Shown here: positions 10,401 to 18,718 of the stretch, piece after piece
Position numbering within the stretch: position 1 is the first letter of the stretch
Layout: each line of letters starts with the position of its first letter
Source: Vibrio owensii CAIM 1854 = LMG 25443
GTDB taxonomy: Bacteria > Pseudomonadota > Gammaproteobacteria > Enterobacterales > Vibrionaceae
Direction: 5' to 3'
DNA length: 52,685 nucleotides
Assembly (NCBI RefSeq): GCF_000817815.1
Contig: NZ_JPRD01000035.1
Coordinates: forward strand, 1-52,685
Notes under the pieces: model-generated
Database searches by the model: none
What the model saw: only the letters and a program-made list of their open reading frames with translations
Told to the model about the DNA's origin: nothing
Position numbers and translations under genes: made by a program

Positions 10401-13271
10401 AATGATAAATGCCAACTGACCTAGGGCTTGGCAGAAAGTCGCAAGCTTAGCGCTTTCTTCGACTTTGGGCGTATCCCCTTCGCAATAATCAATAATGGCA
10501 TCACGGAAAGCGGCCATACTGGTCAGACTCAAGTCTTGGTCAGCGGCAATTTGTTCTACCCACACTTGCTGTGTTATGGCGATATCCACGTTATCCAAAC
10601 CAAAGGTGGCGGCGATATGAGGTGCCAACAGTCGGTGAAGGGAAGCAGAGGGAAGCATGGCAGCGCGTGGTGAGGGTGTGTAAGTGTAACTGCCGACGGG
10701 CGTGATAGTAGCCATGCCAGTTTGACTCCCCATACTATTATTTTGTCGCGCTACCTCAATGGACAGTTGCTCGTCTGTTGCATCGTTATCTGCCACGGTT
10801 GGTAGAGTCAGCCGCACGCACACGGTACCTACCGGCATCGTAAGCAACGTCCAAGGGCTTACGAGTTGAATATCCTGTTGTGACTTCAGGACATTGCCGC
10901 CAACATCCAGATACTCTGCTTGAATGGCAGAGCCATCGTAGTCCGTCGAGGTAGTGCTAATATCGTTTATTCTGACCGCGAGTTTGGCCAAATCCCCCGT
11001 ATCATTGATATGAATCGCACGGGTCAGCAGCACTTCGGCCACTAGGTCTTCGCCTGCGACGGCGGTGTGCGAAGACACACTGGCCACTTCAAACGTTCCC
11101 CCCACTTCCCCCTCTTTTACCACCTGATAGAGCGTACGGACGAGGCTATCGATTTCCGGCGTCATTGTTTCAGGATAAGCGTTAGTCGTCATCACGTTTA
11201 ATTCTGCCACACTCAGTTGCTGTGCAACCAACCATTGATTGGTGCTGTAGATGGCGTCCAAGTAGTCTGCAAGCGAGGTGTAACCTCGCGGGTACTCTGT
11301 TTTTCCATTGAGTTGCAACAACAGTTGTAGTTCTTGTGGGGTTAAATTATGCACCCTTGCCCATAATCCCACGCGGTATAGTGCGCTGAGGTTATCCAGA
11401 CTGCGGGGCCAAGAGAAATCATCGTGATCCACAATAGCTGCCAGAGTCACCAACCCCGCGTCATCAACGCCTAACGCGCGTTTTAGGACTGAGCGTTCTT
11501 GTACATGCGTCGTATCATCCAGAGCAAAGCTAATGGTGCCGTATGTAGTAAATGTAATATCATTCAGTGGCGGATTATTGAACAATAAGTCAAATTGACT
11601 CAACTTACCCGACTGCGCATAGACGTTGATGTCCGCCCCAGCCAGCACCAATGCATCGTCCTCGCTTAAGGCATAACGTTTTTGATACTCCAAAGTACGA
11701 GCCGTGAGTTGTAGTGTCTCCTCTGAGATATGGGGTTGAGAGTCGTCTATTGAGGATAGCTGTATTAAGTTACTTAATGCAGCGGGAGACAACGGACTTT
11801 TTTGGCAATAACGGATTAGATTACTGAGGGAAATAAACTGGCGTTTGGACAGATTGGTCGGCTCATCAAACGAAACTGTCGTCGCTGCTTGATAGTTATA
11901 CCCACCTCGAGCGACTCTAAACTCAAGTTCACTGACCGACTCAATATCGGTTGTTACGTTAAAATAACAATATGCTCTTGGAACTGAATCATCTTGAGAT
12001 AGCACTGGTTCATAGTTTATATATATGTCAATGCATCCTTCTGAGTCATCTAGGGCGGAGCTAACAGAAAAAATAACATGCTCTGCAACGTTTGAGGGTA
12101 ATATCGAAAAATCATTGATTTGGCTACCGTCGTCAAAAAGTGTATATGTAAAAGCCCTTTTAACCAATTTGCCTAGCGAATTAACACCAACAATTGTTCC
12201 ACTGCCACCATCATCTTGAGAACCAAAACACTCAGAGATGGCTAGGTATTGACCGCCATACTCATTTAGTGGTGTTGGACGAGGAGTATGTGCAATGCGT
12301 GAATAGTAATCGACACTACCTGATGCCTGTTCAAATATAGGCAACCCCAAATAATTATTTAGTTCATCTTGGCTAATCCCCACTCGCTGACAAAAATATT
12401 CTACATCAGACAGTTGTTCAATATCGGCTGTACCAAAATGGCGCAGCAACGCACTGTTCAGATCTGCCTCTTCACTTTCACTGGGAATCGGCTCCAGCAA
12501 TAGCCTTCTCAGGCCCGGCGACAGGTGGTTTGCATAGGCTGCACGGATATTTGTTGGGAAAGCTCCGGCTTTTTGGCTCGGCGCTAGAGCTTGGGCAAGA
12601 GCTTCAAAACTGCTGTTTTGCGTTGTCAGTGCCGTTTCTATGCTGGTAAAAGGTTTGTGATACGGAAGATCAAACGGATAAGCAGCGTAGTCAAGAGCTT
12701 CGTATACTTCGTTGGCATCTTTATCAGTCCTATTTTGAATGGTGTTCGACAGGATTTCATTGGATAGCGCCAAGGTTGTCACTTCGGTGTCCAAGTTGCT
12801 CTGACTCAGCGATAACGATTTCAGATCCGGTCGGCGTTTATCCAGATATTGCGGCTGGTCACTGGTGTGCAATTGCTTACCTTCTCGGTATAACTCGGTC
12901 AGATAAGCAGCGGGAGAAAACATCGATGCAACCGAGGATTCGGACACGTAAGCATCAGCACGTTGACCGAACAAAACTTCGTAATCAAGCGATGCTTGTT
13001 GCAACGGGTCGATTGCCAGATGCGGCACTTGTTTAAGCTGTGGGTTGGAATGGGTTAAAACTTTGCGAGTTTTCGCTTGGAGTTGTTGGCGGTAACTTTT
13101 CGCCTCACGATATACTTGTTTGGCCTCGCTCTTACTTAAACAGCCTCTGCATTGTTGAAAGAAACTAGAGAAAGTTGACGCTGCAATATCCATTGGACTG
13201 ATATAATCCAATTTTTCTAAGGAAGTTCTATGGTGCTCAAATAATTGAGACGACGGTGACCTATTAGACAT
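4476..13271 (-). CDS. tcdA: Tc toxin subunit A (TcA, pore-forming translocation channel)
   Basis: TcA forms the pentameric bell that binds host cells and injects the toxin held by TcB-TcC. The N-terminus matches the VRP1/SpvA-like region (FGQRADAYVSESSVASMFSP, residues 101-120). Near residue 2250 is the linker-type segment MHYKVTTFMKLLDLLIARGD. From about 2450 to 2650 come long alanine/glutamine-rich helices, with a hydrophobic hairpin around 2560-2580, as in the channel. The last 270 residues resemble the TcB-binding domain and end HIRYTILTD. At 2931 aa it is about 400 aa longer than Photorhabdus TcdA1 (about 2500). The extra length seems to lie in beta-rich stretches near residues 325-500, 740-880 and 1390-2090. 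The reading frame is intact over 8.8 kb. The only partner in the window is tcB just downstream. Confidence 0.95.
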   Translation of the reverse strand: MSNRSPSSQLFEHHRTSLEKLDYISPMDIAASTFSSFFQQCRGCLSKSEAKQVYREAKSYRQQLQAKTRKVLTHSNPQLKQVPHLAIDPLQQASLDYEVLFGQRADAYVSESSVASMFSPAAYLTELYREGKQLHTSDQPQYLDKRRPDLKSLSLSQSNLDTEVTTLALSNEILSNTIQNRTDKDANEVYEALDYAAYPFDLPYHKPFTSIETALTTQNSSFEALAQALAPSQKAGAFPTNIRAAYANHLSPGLRRLLLEPIPSESEEADLNSALLRHFGTADIEQLSDVEYFCQRVGISQDELNNYLGLPIFEQASGSVDYYSRIAHTPRPTPLNEYGGQYLAISECFGSQDDGGSGTIVGVNSLGKLVKRAFTYTLFDDGSQINDFSILPSNVAEHVIFSVSSALDDSEGCIDIYINYEPVLSQDDSVPRAYCYFNVTTDIESVSELEFRVARGGYNYQAATTVSFDEPTNLSKRQFISLSNLIRYCQKSPLSPAALSNLIQLSSIDDSQPHISEETLQLTARTLEYQKRYALSEDDALVLAGADINVYAQSGKLSQFDLLFNNPPLNDITFTTYGTISFALDDTTHVQERSVLKRALGVDDAGLVTLAAIVDHDDFSWPRSLDNLSALYRVGLWARVHNLTPQELQLLLQLNGKTEYPRGYTSLADYLDAIYSTNQWLVAQQLSVAELNVMTTNAYPETMTPEIDSLVRTLYQVVKEGEVGGTFEVASVSSHTAVAGEDLVAEVLLTRAIHINDTGDLAKLAVRINDISTTSTDYDGSAIQAEYLDVGGNVLKSQQDIQLVSPWTLLTMPVGTVCVRLTLPTVADNDATDEQLSIEVARQNNSMGSQTGMATITPVGSYTYTPSPRAAMLPSASLHRLLAPHIAATFGLDNVDIAITQQVWVEQIAADQDLSLTSMAAFRDAIIDYCEGDTPKVEESAKLATFCQALGQLAFIIQYWKLNAAALKLAVNKPSTLGSNLTGKLTLNLNTQQALNRYKTLQLCAGEAISECLTLLDTNQLDTAVLARWLDMPESEVAQAANCVGAYSANLNASQAVFMMEWLDQSVSLGLSVQALGDLLNSEIDQPYSEWQNLTGALVAGMTDSSKRNQMNILLGESLSTALCAYFINTVAPSLPSSISIKNRDELFDYLLIDNQVSGQITTTRLAEAISSVQLYINRCLQGLEESVDRNQLMEAFFTQWNSYNKRYSTWAGVSKLAYYPENYIDPTLRYNQSGLQGELLNELNQSQLNKDSVETAYSNYLNGFEDIANLKVLCGYHHAAELNKGLSYFVGRSTATPYRYYWRSLNHESGDGAGGYVASAWTDWEEIQGQITPFNNEVRPVLFNNRLYIAWVSQQMVSDGVDSNGELNQKTQYSLQLSYRKINGSWAPTISFPFFGKVKLTDDDGSSIGKLPNTEVTPHIWKYSSDLFAINVSGNSTLDEFINVKVDGVKVNPNEHDVSSVDNFDNFNGHKTYVFKPENPELFSVKVTTRTENHLDNGGPEVITSEDSFKGSFDESDYADLANLNLYVSYHPLQNAILFMLYDHSLVHGNYDGNGSMATGGEGPAYGGFIYNNMENVWIEGDDWIDIYALFSNNLNTNWNPNKLIRYINAASYSANVTEYEAIDTTDSDWLAVSDAHIQNETVDNLVVPAELSYIAKATIETKDISTEPNAVVIPGEIEDHTGGGLSAVSANITAQPVNENFEFTAHVQVTTEIDGYDVTLGKVTTQTVSGRWRIDETDVYKGFAYDGKPEIHVRFVWDGWHSYGHPIHVVVKNKDTGKVLYDDDGIKFGNGDAAYIIFSDHDPESNPDGRICYEVTGGSTMESTSLLFIEYTAEGVFSGAIVSFAGEEQLIKRQPAGTITVPIKHIIKRDPDGNAIHESQNIVVASVGRTWKQAFTLGHSAYTLGRKFTYNWGEGELELPQNGSTNIDKDYEFEIPVNGLSTTRTLTVKQDGEVVYKQDFKINAIKNEAVDINPNDNIQIIDGDNQASYLENRTHPKRTRLNTLFAHELVKRAQSGLDNVLSWDTQKLPEPKLGDGTYVKLVFEPYDPQIHGDSKEFTIFHVDVFEGGDAFAVASGTLSKDQKTEVQFFLSRHPNAYGDKDHLYVKAQYQSGWTERLFFDRTEDTDKPSPEGWYLKGELFEGLDSAQALKDKTEPMDFSGANGLYFWELFYYTPMMVAEKLLQSQNFEEAERWLKYVFSPEGYLEGKFPERHHTDRQWNTRPLEEDTAWDETQADSTDPDVVAQADPMHYKVTTFMKLLDLLIARGDMAYRQLERDTLAEAKMWYLSALQLLGPQPDLPEQGNWNNPTLSQAASDTTMQQSLMLMERLVRGETSELTTLKARTANSLTALFLPSENDKLKGYWQTLELRLFNLRHNLSIDGQPLTLPLFATPADPKALQNAAAASAGGSDALPSNAAIAIQRFPVMLESARNLVGQLIQFGNTLSSVLERKDSEALNALLQTQAQELMQYSQQLQDKTIEQLQAEQKVLSASLDAATARRDSYQKLLNEGVSTIERQSINERIASGSMSVAANAMRSAGAALDMAPNVFGMAVGGSRWGAVTSAIASGMDISAIGLATAAEAHSLTEQYRRRQQEWSIQRDSAAHECAQLEAQQHSLAVQLEAAQLQKDYVAIQQAQTQTQLDFLKTKFSNVELYSWMQGRLSAVFYQFYDLTVARCMRAELGYQWETQDTSFFIQPGAWDGNHAGLLSGEALLLNLAQMESAYLEWDGRALEVNRTVSMAQEMGIDSAGFNAEVNLVLDDTVSSLQPHTLGMVEIMGTESKVFTASIDLNALAIADDYPDAMLSNSGSSVRRIKQISVSLPALLGPYEDIQAVLGYSGNGNGIHQSCMHTAISHGINDSGQFQLDFNDSKYLPFEGLPINGDGSAKLTLSFPHAGKAENVNENINKQRSILQSLNDIVLHIRYTILTD

Positions 13272-13528
13272 ACTTAGTTCTCATCTTAGAGTGATTGTTA
13301 TGTAGGTAAGATGCTAACCAAAAGCGCAAATCTAAAAATGTAAAAGCGTCGCATATTTAACTAACGCAAATGATAATTTTGTAATAAAGAAATTAAGCTG
13401 GATACTTCCCTTTTTGTTTACATAGCGGACAGCTATATGTTGTTGTGCAGAGGAGATAAAAATTAGTCAACAAAAGAATGGCTTTAATCAAATTACGGAG
13501 ATAAAGGCAATAAAGCCACTAGGATAGC
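13272..13528. other. Intergenic region upstream of tcA
   Basis: These 257 AT-rich bases separate the tcA start from the transposase remnant. They should hold the tcA promoter on the minus strand. I see no clear operator. A short GCGTCGCATATTTAACTAACGC stretch is only weakly symmetric. Confidence 0.4.
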
Positions 13529-13911
13529 AAGGTGCTTTCAGATGAAAGGCAGAGGTTGGGACGGGTTTTAACGGAACAACTTGATGACACAACCATTGCC
13601 CATTTGAACAAGCTGATTGAACGCGATGAAACCCTTTCTCGCCTTGCTATTCTCAGACAGGAGGCGCGTGACTTCGGATGGCGACAGATGAGTCAAGAAA
13701 GGGAAGAACCATTTTGGAGTCATTACATCATAAAGCCTGCAATATTTTACCTGCACTGAATATTTCTCAACAAAACCTGCTCTATTACGCAAGTCTGGCA
13801 AACTTCTATACCGTTTACGATCTGCGTCAACTGAAACCCGAGCAGGCGCATCTTTATCTGCTGTGTTATGCATGGGTTCGTTATCGTCAGTTCCGCGATA
13901 ACTTGGTGGAA
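13529..13911 (+). pseudogene. Tn3-family transposase fragment, frameshifted
   Basis: Two overlapping frames together read like an internal piece of a Tn3-family TnpA. The first frame gives LDDTTIAHLNKLIERDETLS and DFGWRQMSQERE. The second continues with ILPALNISQQNLLYYASL and YTVYDLRQLKPEQAHLYLLC, then WVRYRQFRDNLVEA. The switch from one frame to the other is at about 13695-13710 and equals one missing base. Similarity stops after NLVEA, where a 30-base repeat begins, and neither end of the gene nor the catalytic DDE core is present. It is therefore a dead remnant of a transposon that may have brought in the nearby resolvase and DUF4238 gene. Confidence 0.8.
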
Positions 13912-13941
13912 GCCATGTTATTAGTAATCACTCATTTAACA
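13912..13941 (+). repeat. 30-bp direct repeat, copy 1
   Basis: This stretch begins exactly where similarity to the transposase ends. It matches 20409-20438 at 28 of 30 positions in the same orientation. The two copies bracket the DUF4238-resolvase-integron segment (about 6.5 kb). Confidence 0.7.
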
Positions 13942-14017
13942 TATCATTCGAACAACGATCTTGAATTTGCGCTGACAAAAAATATAAGCTTCTGAAAATC
14001 AAATATTGTTGAGAGGG

Positions 14018-15019
14018 TTATAACTGCGTGTTCACAAAGGCTTGAACTCTATCGTATCGCTCTCCAACATACTTTTTGTAGGCTTTTAGCGACTCTTCAC
14101 TGTTATCAAAAATGTGTATATGAGCACCTCTAGCCGTTTCTGTGTTCAGTTTTACGACAGCTTCTCTGCCTACCTTAGAAATCCCACCACGAAACTGACT
14201 CGAACTACAATATACATAAGCAACGATTGGAGAAATAGGATAAAACAAATCAAATTGTTCTTCTGTTGGTGATTGAAAGGATTCTCGCTTTAATTCAGGG
14301 TAAACATTGACAGAAGGACAGTCAGAAGTAATAAACGGCATATCGCTTTCGTTGACTAGTAGGCAATTTTTATAGTTATCCCTAGAGCTATACATTGAAA
14401 ATCCCAGATTCCCACCAAGCATATGACTAAGAAACCACCAACTTTCATCAGAATTCTTATGTATCCATTGAGATCCCTTTGAGTCACCTTTGGACATTGC
14501 AAGTAAAGCGAAGTCTTTGAATGCTTTTGTTCTGGCAAACTGTTGACCCAAATAATTAAAGAAACTTACTGCATGCTTAGTACTATCTAAGAAAGACAAA
14601 TCTTTGTTAGCAAGGCTTTTCAAGGCATAGGTTGCGCTTTGTTCATACGCAGTATGTAGGTTCTCTAGAGAGTTATGTTTATGTGCTTCAAACGCTTCTT
14701 CTATTTCGTAATCTTGAATATTGCTATTTTTGTACAGTCTTTCCATATTTTCAACATAAATAAAATACTTTAATAGATTCATGTGTCCTTCTCTAATCTC
14801 ACTTTTCGCTGACATTAGTTCCATTAGTTTTTTATTGTCTTCTGTAATCGGCCTGACATGGTAGAAGTGACGCTCTTTAGCAATCATCTTTACACTGTCT
14901 TCAACTAGCTTACCTCTTACACTCCTGAACCAGACTTTGTTCTTTGTTCCTGACCAGTTTCTTAAATAGTTAGCCCAAACATAATGATGCTCTTTTTTTA
15001 ACTGATTAACTTTCTTCAT
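14018..15019 (-). CDS. DUF4238 family protein
   Basis: This 333-aa protein has the DUF4238 layout: an N-terminal KEHHYVWANYLRNW motif (family form H-Y-V-P-x-x-Y-L-R-N-F), a helical middle, a FITSDCPSVNVYPE segment and a FYPISPIVAYVYC segment. The function of the family is not established. Members often sit in mobile DNA, and some have been suspected of roles in phage defence; that is inference here. The start was set at MKKVNQ because the longer open frame adds 66 residues with no family similarity, and because GAGAG stands 8 bases before this ATG. It diverges from the resolvase and lies between two Tn3-type remnants, so it looks like a transposon passenger. Confidence 0.75.
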   Translation of the reverse strand: MKKVNQLKKEHHYVWANYLRNWSGTKNKVWFRSVRGKLVEDSVKMIAKERHFYHVRPITEDNKKLMELMSAKSEIREGHMNLLKYFIYVENMERLYKNSNIQDYEIEEAFEAHKHNSLENLHTAYEQSATYALKSLANKDLSFLDSTKHAVSFFNYLGQQFARTKAFKDFALLAMSKGDSKGSQWIHKNSDESWWFLSHMLGGNLGFSMYSSRDNYKNCLLVNESDMPFITSDCPSVNVYPELKRESFQSPTEEQFDLFYPISPIVAYVYCSSSQFRGGISKVGREAVVKLNTETARGAHIHIFDNSEESLKAYKKYVGERYDRVQAFVNTQL

Positions 15020-15234
15020 AGAACTCTCATTAGTATGGCGATATTGCCAAGCAGTTAACTTATACACTCTACAATTACTGACAGTGAATACCCTCAGTAT
15101 TGCAGATAAAGGCTCATTGGTAACCAATGCAATACATAACCATTTAACTTTACGATACTGTCGATATAAACAGGTAAACACAAATAGTTCACATACAGTA
15201 TACCTCACGCGAACCACTAAAAAGGCACTGTAAT

Positions 15235-15304
15235 TTGGTTCGATAAGTATTGATTTATAACCCTACGCGTACCAAAATCAAATACCACACTCAAATCGAA
15301 CCAA
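15235..15304. repeat. Inverted repeat upstream of the resolvase (res-like)
   Basis: TTGGTTCGAT at 15235-15244 is repeated exactly inverted as ATCGAACCAA at 15295-15304, 12 bases before the resolvase start. Serine resolvases of Tn3-type elements bind paired inverted sites beside their own gene, so this is a candidate res subsite or autoregulatory operator. Confidence 0.5.
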
Positions 15305-15316
15305 TAATAAGCAACC

Positions 15317-15924
15317 ATGTTTATAAGAGCCTATTTACGCGCCTCCACCCGAGACCAAGATGCCGAACGCGCAAAAAATGAACTACAAACTTTCGCTCAC
15401 GACCACAATGTTCGTATTGCCAGCTTTTACACGGAGCAACTGTCAGGTGCTAAATTAGAAAGAGCTGAATTAGCTCGTTTGATAGAAGACTCGCATCGAG
15501 GTGATGTTTTACTCATCGAGAAAGTAGACCGCCTATCTCGTCTCCCCTTCGAACAATGGAAGGAACTCAAACAAAAGTTAGTCGAAGCCGGTATTAATAT
15601 TGTTGTACTCGATCAACCGATGACACACGCTGTTCTCAATCATAGTGATCAACAAACATCGATGATTTCGCGGCAGCGATGGCCAGAGACGACTATGAGA
15701 CCAGACGAAAACGCCAAGCCCAAGGGATAGACAAGGCCAGAGCTCAAGGAAAATACCAAGGACGAAAGCCTGACTTGAAGCTGAGAGAAAACATTCTACT
15801 CTTACTTACTGAGGGCAAGAGCTGGTCGCAAGTACAAGAACTCTTAGGATGTAGTCGTTCAACTATTGCGGCAGTAAAGAAATTAACCTCCACATCACCG
15901 TCTAATAGAGAAAAGAATATGTAA
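15317..15924 (+). pseudogene. Serine recombinase (resolvase/invertase family), frameshifted
   Basis: The first frame holds the catalytic domain of a small serine recombinase: RAYLRASTRDQDAERAK with nucleophile Ser10, YTEQLSGAKLERAELARLI, and the VDRLSR arginine motif near residue 70. The second frame, entered near 15670, gives AAAMARDDYETRRKRQAQG, then GKYQGRKPD and a C-terminal helix-turn-helix (SWSQVQELLGCSRSTIAAVK). The family normally has all of this in one chain of about 200 aa. The span of 608 bases is one short of 203 codons, so a single-base deletion explains the break. It is probably inactive. It sits beside the DUF4238 gene and an inverted repeat, as in Tn3-type transposons. Confidence 0.88.
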
Positions 15925-16014
15925 CCAATTGATACTAAAGGATAATTATTTTTCGACAATGGGAAAGGTGGCATTCTGATATCAGAAATACGGTCAAACC
16001 CCGTATAAAAAGCG

Positions 16015-16562
16015 TTAGTACGGGTTTGACATCAAAGGTCATAAGTTTTGGTGTTTATCTGTTTTGGCGCTCGTCTTTACACCTTTCAGTAAGTACCTTT
16101 CACGTTCTTTCCGGTGGCACTATATGCGGAGTGTTTGCTTTGACTTCACCGTTTACGGTTTCTAACTCTTAGCCTATTTCTTTGGTGCTTCTTCTTTTTC
16201 GTGGTTTTTACTAAGTCAGCATTGTCTTTCTTTGGTGTTGCTGTTGAAGTGCGAGGATCGAATCCTTTTCTAATTTGAAGTCAGTAAAAGTAGGGGAGTT
16301 CAGTACGTTTTTCTTCTAGCCAACTTTCGTCTCTTAACCGAGTTTAAGTTTTGTAGCTGCCCGTCTCACTTCAGTGTTCAAAGCCTTTCATATCATGCCA
16401 CTTTTCAATATCTTGGATCGCATAAATAGAAGTAGCGCATGTACTAACAAATTGCTTAAGAGTGATTCGTAACGCGTGGCATTTTTACTTTGCGGTGGCT
16501 TATGGTGATTAAGGCGCTGTGCGGTAGCTTTTGTATTGCGTTACTCACACCTTAGCAAGGCG
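16015..16562 (+). mobile_element. ORF-less integron cassette, copy 1 (548 bp)
   Basis: This cassette starts TTAGTACGGGTTTG and ends in attC. I see no open frame of 60 codons or more on either strand. It is closely similar, by eye over 90 percent, to the next cassette, apart from a diverged block around 16190-16240. Stretches such as CGTTCTTTCCGGTGGCACTA and GCGAGGATCGAATCC are kept in both copies. It may carry a promoter, a regulatory RNA or nothing at all. Confidence 0.8.
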
Positions 16563-16568
16563 TTAGTA
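16445..16568 (+). repeat. attC site 1
   Basis: A full-length Vibrio-type attC running from TAACAAATTGCTTAAG to GGCGTTAGT. It separates the two copies of the ORF-less cassette. Confidence 0.88.
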
Positions 16569-17109
16569 CGGGTTTGGCATTAAAGGTAATAAGTTTTGGT
16601 GTCTATCTGTTTTGGCGCTCGTCTTTACACCTTTCAGTTTGTGCCTTTCACGTTCTTTCCGGTGGCACTATATGCGGAGTGTTCGCTTTGATTTCTCCGT
16701 TTACGGTTTCTAATTCTTAGCCTATTTCTTTGACGCTTCTTCATTTTCGAGGTGGCTTTTGAGAGAAGCTTGGTGACTTTTGGTGTTGCTGTTGAAGTGC
16801 GAGGACCGAATCCTTTTCTAATTTGAAGCCAGCAAAAGTAGGGCAGTTCAGTGCGTTTTTCTTCAAGCCAACTCTCGTCTCTTAACGGAGTTTAAGTTTT
16901 GTAGCTGCCCGTCTCACTTCAGTGTTCAAAGCCTTTCATATGATGCCAGTTTTCAATATCTTGGAGCGCACAAATAGAAGTAGCGCATGTACTAACAAAT
17001 TGCTTAAGAGTGATTCGTAACGCGTGGCATTTTTACTTTGCGGTGGCTTATGTGATTAAGGCGCTGTGCGGTAGCTTTTGTATTGCGTTACTCACACCTT
17101 AGCAAGGCG
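16563..17109 (+). mobile_element. ORF-less integron cassette, copy 2 (547 bp)
   Basis: This is the tandem copy of the previous cassette, with the same start and the same attC. Substitutions are scattered throughout, so the duplication is not brand new. It lacks an open frame of useful length, as copy 1 does. Confidence 0.8.
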
Positions 17110-17114
17110 TTATG
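16993..17114 (+). repeat. attC site 2
   Basis: A full-length attC that closes the second ORF-less cassette. It is nearly identical to attC 1, with the same TTACTTTGCGGTGGCTTATG centre. Confidence 0.88.
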
Positions 17115-17163
17115 TACAAAGAGCTTGACTGCATCTTTCACAAGAAACTACTGGTCGTGTTGT

Positions 17164-17595
17164 ATGGAAAATAATCGAATTCATCTTAATGAGCTGATTG
17201 CAGAGTATACTGAGAACTCAAAGATAATAAATAAAGCAGATGAAGAGCTTTTAAATAATGACAGAGGCTTATTTAAAGCTAAATTAAAAATAAGCCTAAA
17301 TATTGCAAAATCAGTGCACAAACAACAATTGGAAAAACTCGAAGAGTTAGATGGTAGCTTTGTGGGTGATTTGGAAGACTCTATGCACGATAACTTTGCC
17401 CATTTAAGCATCAAGGACACCAATTATAAAGTAGTCGAAAGAGCAAGGACGGTCTTTACTAGTAGTTTGGGACGGTTCGAAAATACTATTGCTGTTATAG
17501 AGGATAGTTTGAATTTTAATCAATCTATTGTGCTGGCGAGAATAAGTATATTTGTTGCTATTTTATCTATTGCTACGAGTTATTTCAGTGGGTAA
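17164..17595 (+). CDS. Cassette protein with C-terminal membrane segment
   Basis: An unrecognised 143-aa protein from integron cassette 3. It is mostly charged helices (KINKADEELLNNDRGLFKAK, then HKQQLEKLEELDG). It ends in one hydrophobic stretch (about residues 122-138, LARISIFVAILSIATSY) that would anchor it in the inner membrane with its bulk in the cytoplasm. The longer open frame upstream begins inside attC, so I chose the first ATG after the recombination site. No strong ribosome site is visible before it. The gene stops 9 bases before the next attC, which is typical for cassettes. I cannot assign a function. Confidence 0.65.
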   Translation: MENNRIHLNELIAEYTENSKIINKADEELLNNDRGLFKAKLKISLNIAKSVHKQQLEKLEELDGSFVGDLEDSMHDNFAHLSIKDTNYKVVERARTVFTSSLGRFENTIAVIEDSLNFNQSIVLARISIFVAILSIATSYFSG

Positions 17596-17604
17596 GTTTG
17601 TACA

Positions 17605-17726
17605 TAACAAACTGTTTAAGAGTGATTCGCAACGCGTGGCATTTTTACTATGCGTAGCATTTAGTGTTTAAGGTGTTATGCGGGAGCTTTGGTATTGCGT
17701 TGCTCACACCTTAACAGGGCGTTATG
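17605..17726 (+). repeat. attC site 3
   Basis: A full-length attC (TAACAAACTGTTTAAGAG to CAGGGCGTTATG) that follows the membrane-protein cassette. Confidence 0.9.
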
Positions 17727-17740
17727 TGCTAGGAGATCAA

Positions 17741-18109
17741 ATGATAAAACAGCCTCCTTACAAAGTTGAGTTTGGTCAATCAGGAGAAGTCCCTCCGGCG
17801 CACGTTGTTGCCATAGATAATACCTCAATAAAGTTAAGCAATAGCAGTCGAGATGGTGATACAAGTGGTCGTATTGATGAGCTTGATCTCAATGGTGGGA
17901 TTCAATCAAAGGAAACCAAACAGATGATGCTTGAGCTCAATAAGCAGGGCTTTGTGTTTGCTTACGATGATAAAGCTTATATTTCACCTAGCCATTTTAT
18001 GAAGCAACTTTTATTGAGCGGTGACCTAAGAACATCATTCAAAGAAATCAGTTGGTCAAGTCCAAAGCAATGGTGTCTTACAGAGTATGAATTTGAGCAA
18101 CGCACATAA
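17741..18109 (+). CDS. Hypothetical cassette protein
   Basis: An unrecognised 122-aa soluble protein from cassette 4, with no signal peptide or membrane segment. It starts MIKQPPYKVEF after a good ribosome site (AGGAG at 17731, five bases before ATG); the longer frame begins within attC. It is mildly acidic, with a Trp/Cys-containing tail (SWSSPKQWCLTEYEF). The stop codon is inside the left end of attC 4. Function unknown. Confidence 0.7.
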   Translation: MIKQPPYKVEFGQSGEVPPAHVVAIDNTSIKLSNSSRDGDTSGRIDELDLNGGIQSKETKQMMLELNKQGFVFAYDDKAYISPSHFMKQLLLSGDLRTSFKEISWSSPKQWCLTEYEFEQRT

Positions 18110-18228
18110 CAAACTGTTCAAGAGGGATTCGCAACGCGTGGCATTTTTACTATGCGTTGATTTTAGTGTTTAAGGTGGTTTGCGGAGGCTTCGGTATTGC
18201 GTTGCTCACCCCTTAACAGGGCGTTAAC
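18107..18228 (+). repeat. attC site 4
   Basis: A full-length attC with the GTTCAAGAGGGATTCGCAAC variant of the left arm. It ends GGGCGTTAAC. Confidence 0.9.
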
Positions 18229-18573
18229 TGGCGCAGAAAATACGAAAGCACAATGATACAGCTTCTAGGTTCAGAGATTTATCGTGTTCGGTCGGTTCCC
18301 TTAGCTGAGCTAATGCGACTAATTTCAGTTTGATACTTAAGTTTACTGATGTGAAAGGCGGCACAAAGCCTTCTAATAATATAAGGCATTCGCGATTAGT
18401 TCGGCGCACTTACATCGCCGAAGTATGGTGTTGTGAGACGCATTTCAAACTAAAGATAAACGGTAATTTTTTGGTTAAATACATATTTGAGTTAGCTTTG
18501 CTAATCATTAATTAGCAAAACGAGCTTTGGCGAAAGTGGCTGAAAGATCGCCGAAAACTGAAAGGCGCTCAGT
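18229..18573 (+). other. Cassette 5 body, no convincing gene
   Basis: About 345 bases without a clear gene. The best plus-strand frame (18330-18515, 61 codons) has no ribosome site and reads like degraded sequence (KFTDVKGGTKPSNNIRHSR). The minus-strand frame at 18224-18409 is no better. It may be a decayed or regulatory cassette. Confidence 0.5.
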
Positions 18574-18696
18574 TAACAAACTGTTCAAGAGGGATTCGCA
18601 ACGCGTGGCATTTTTACTATGCGTTGGTTTTAGTGTTTAGGGTGGTATGCGGCGGCTTCGGTATTGCGTTGCTCACCCCTTAACAGGGCGCTATAG
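18574..18696 (+). repeat. attC site 5 with altered core
   Basis: Full length, but it ends GGGCGCTATAG. The crossover triplet GTT of the other sites is GCT here. Confidence 0.88.
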
Positions 18697-18718
18697 CGCT
18701 CGATAAAATTGAATATGG

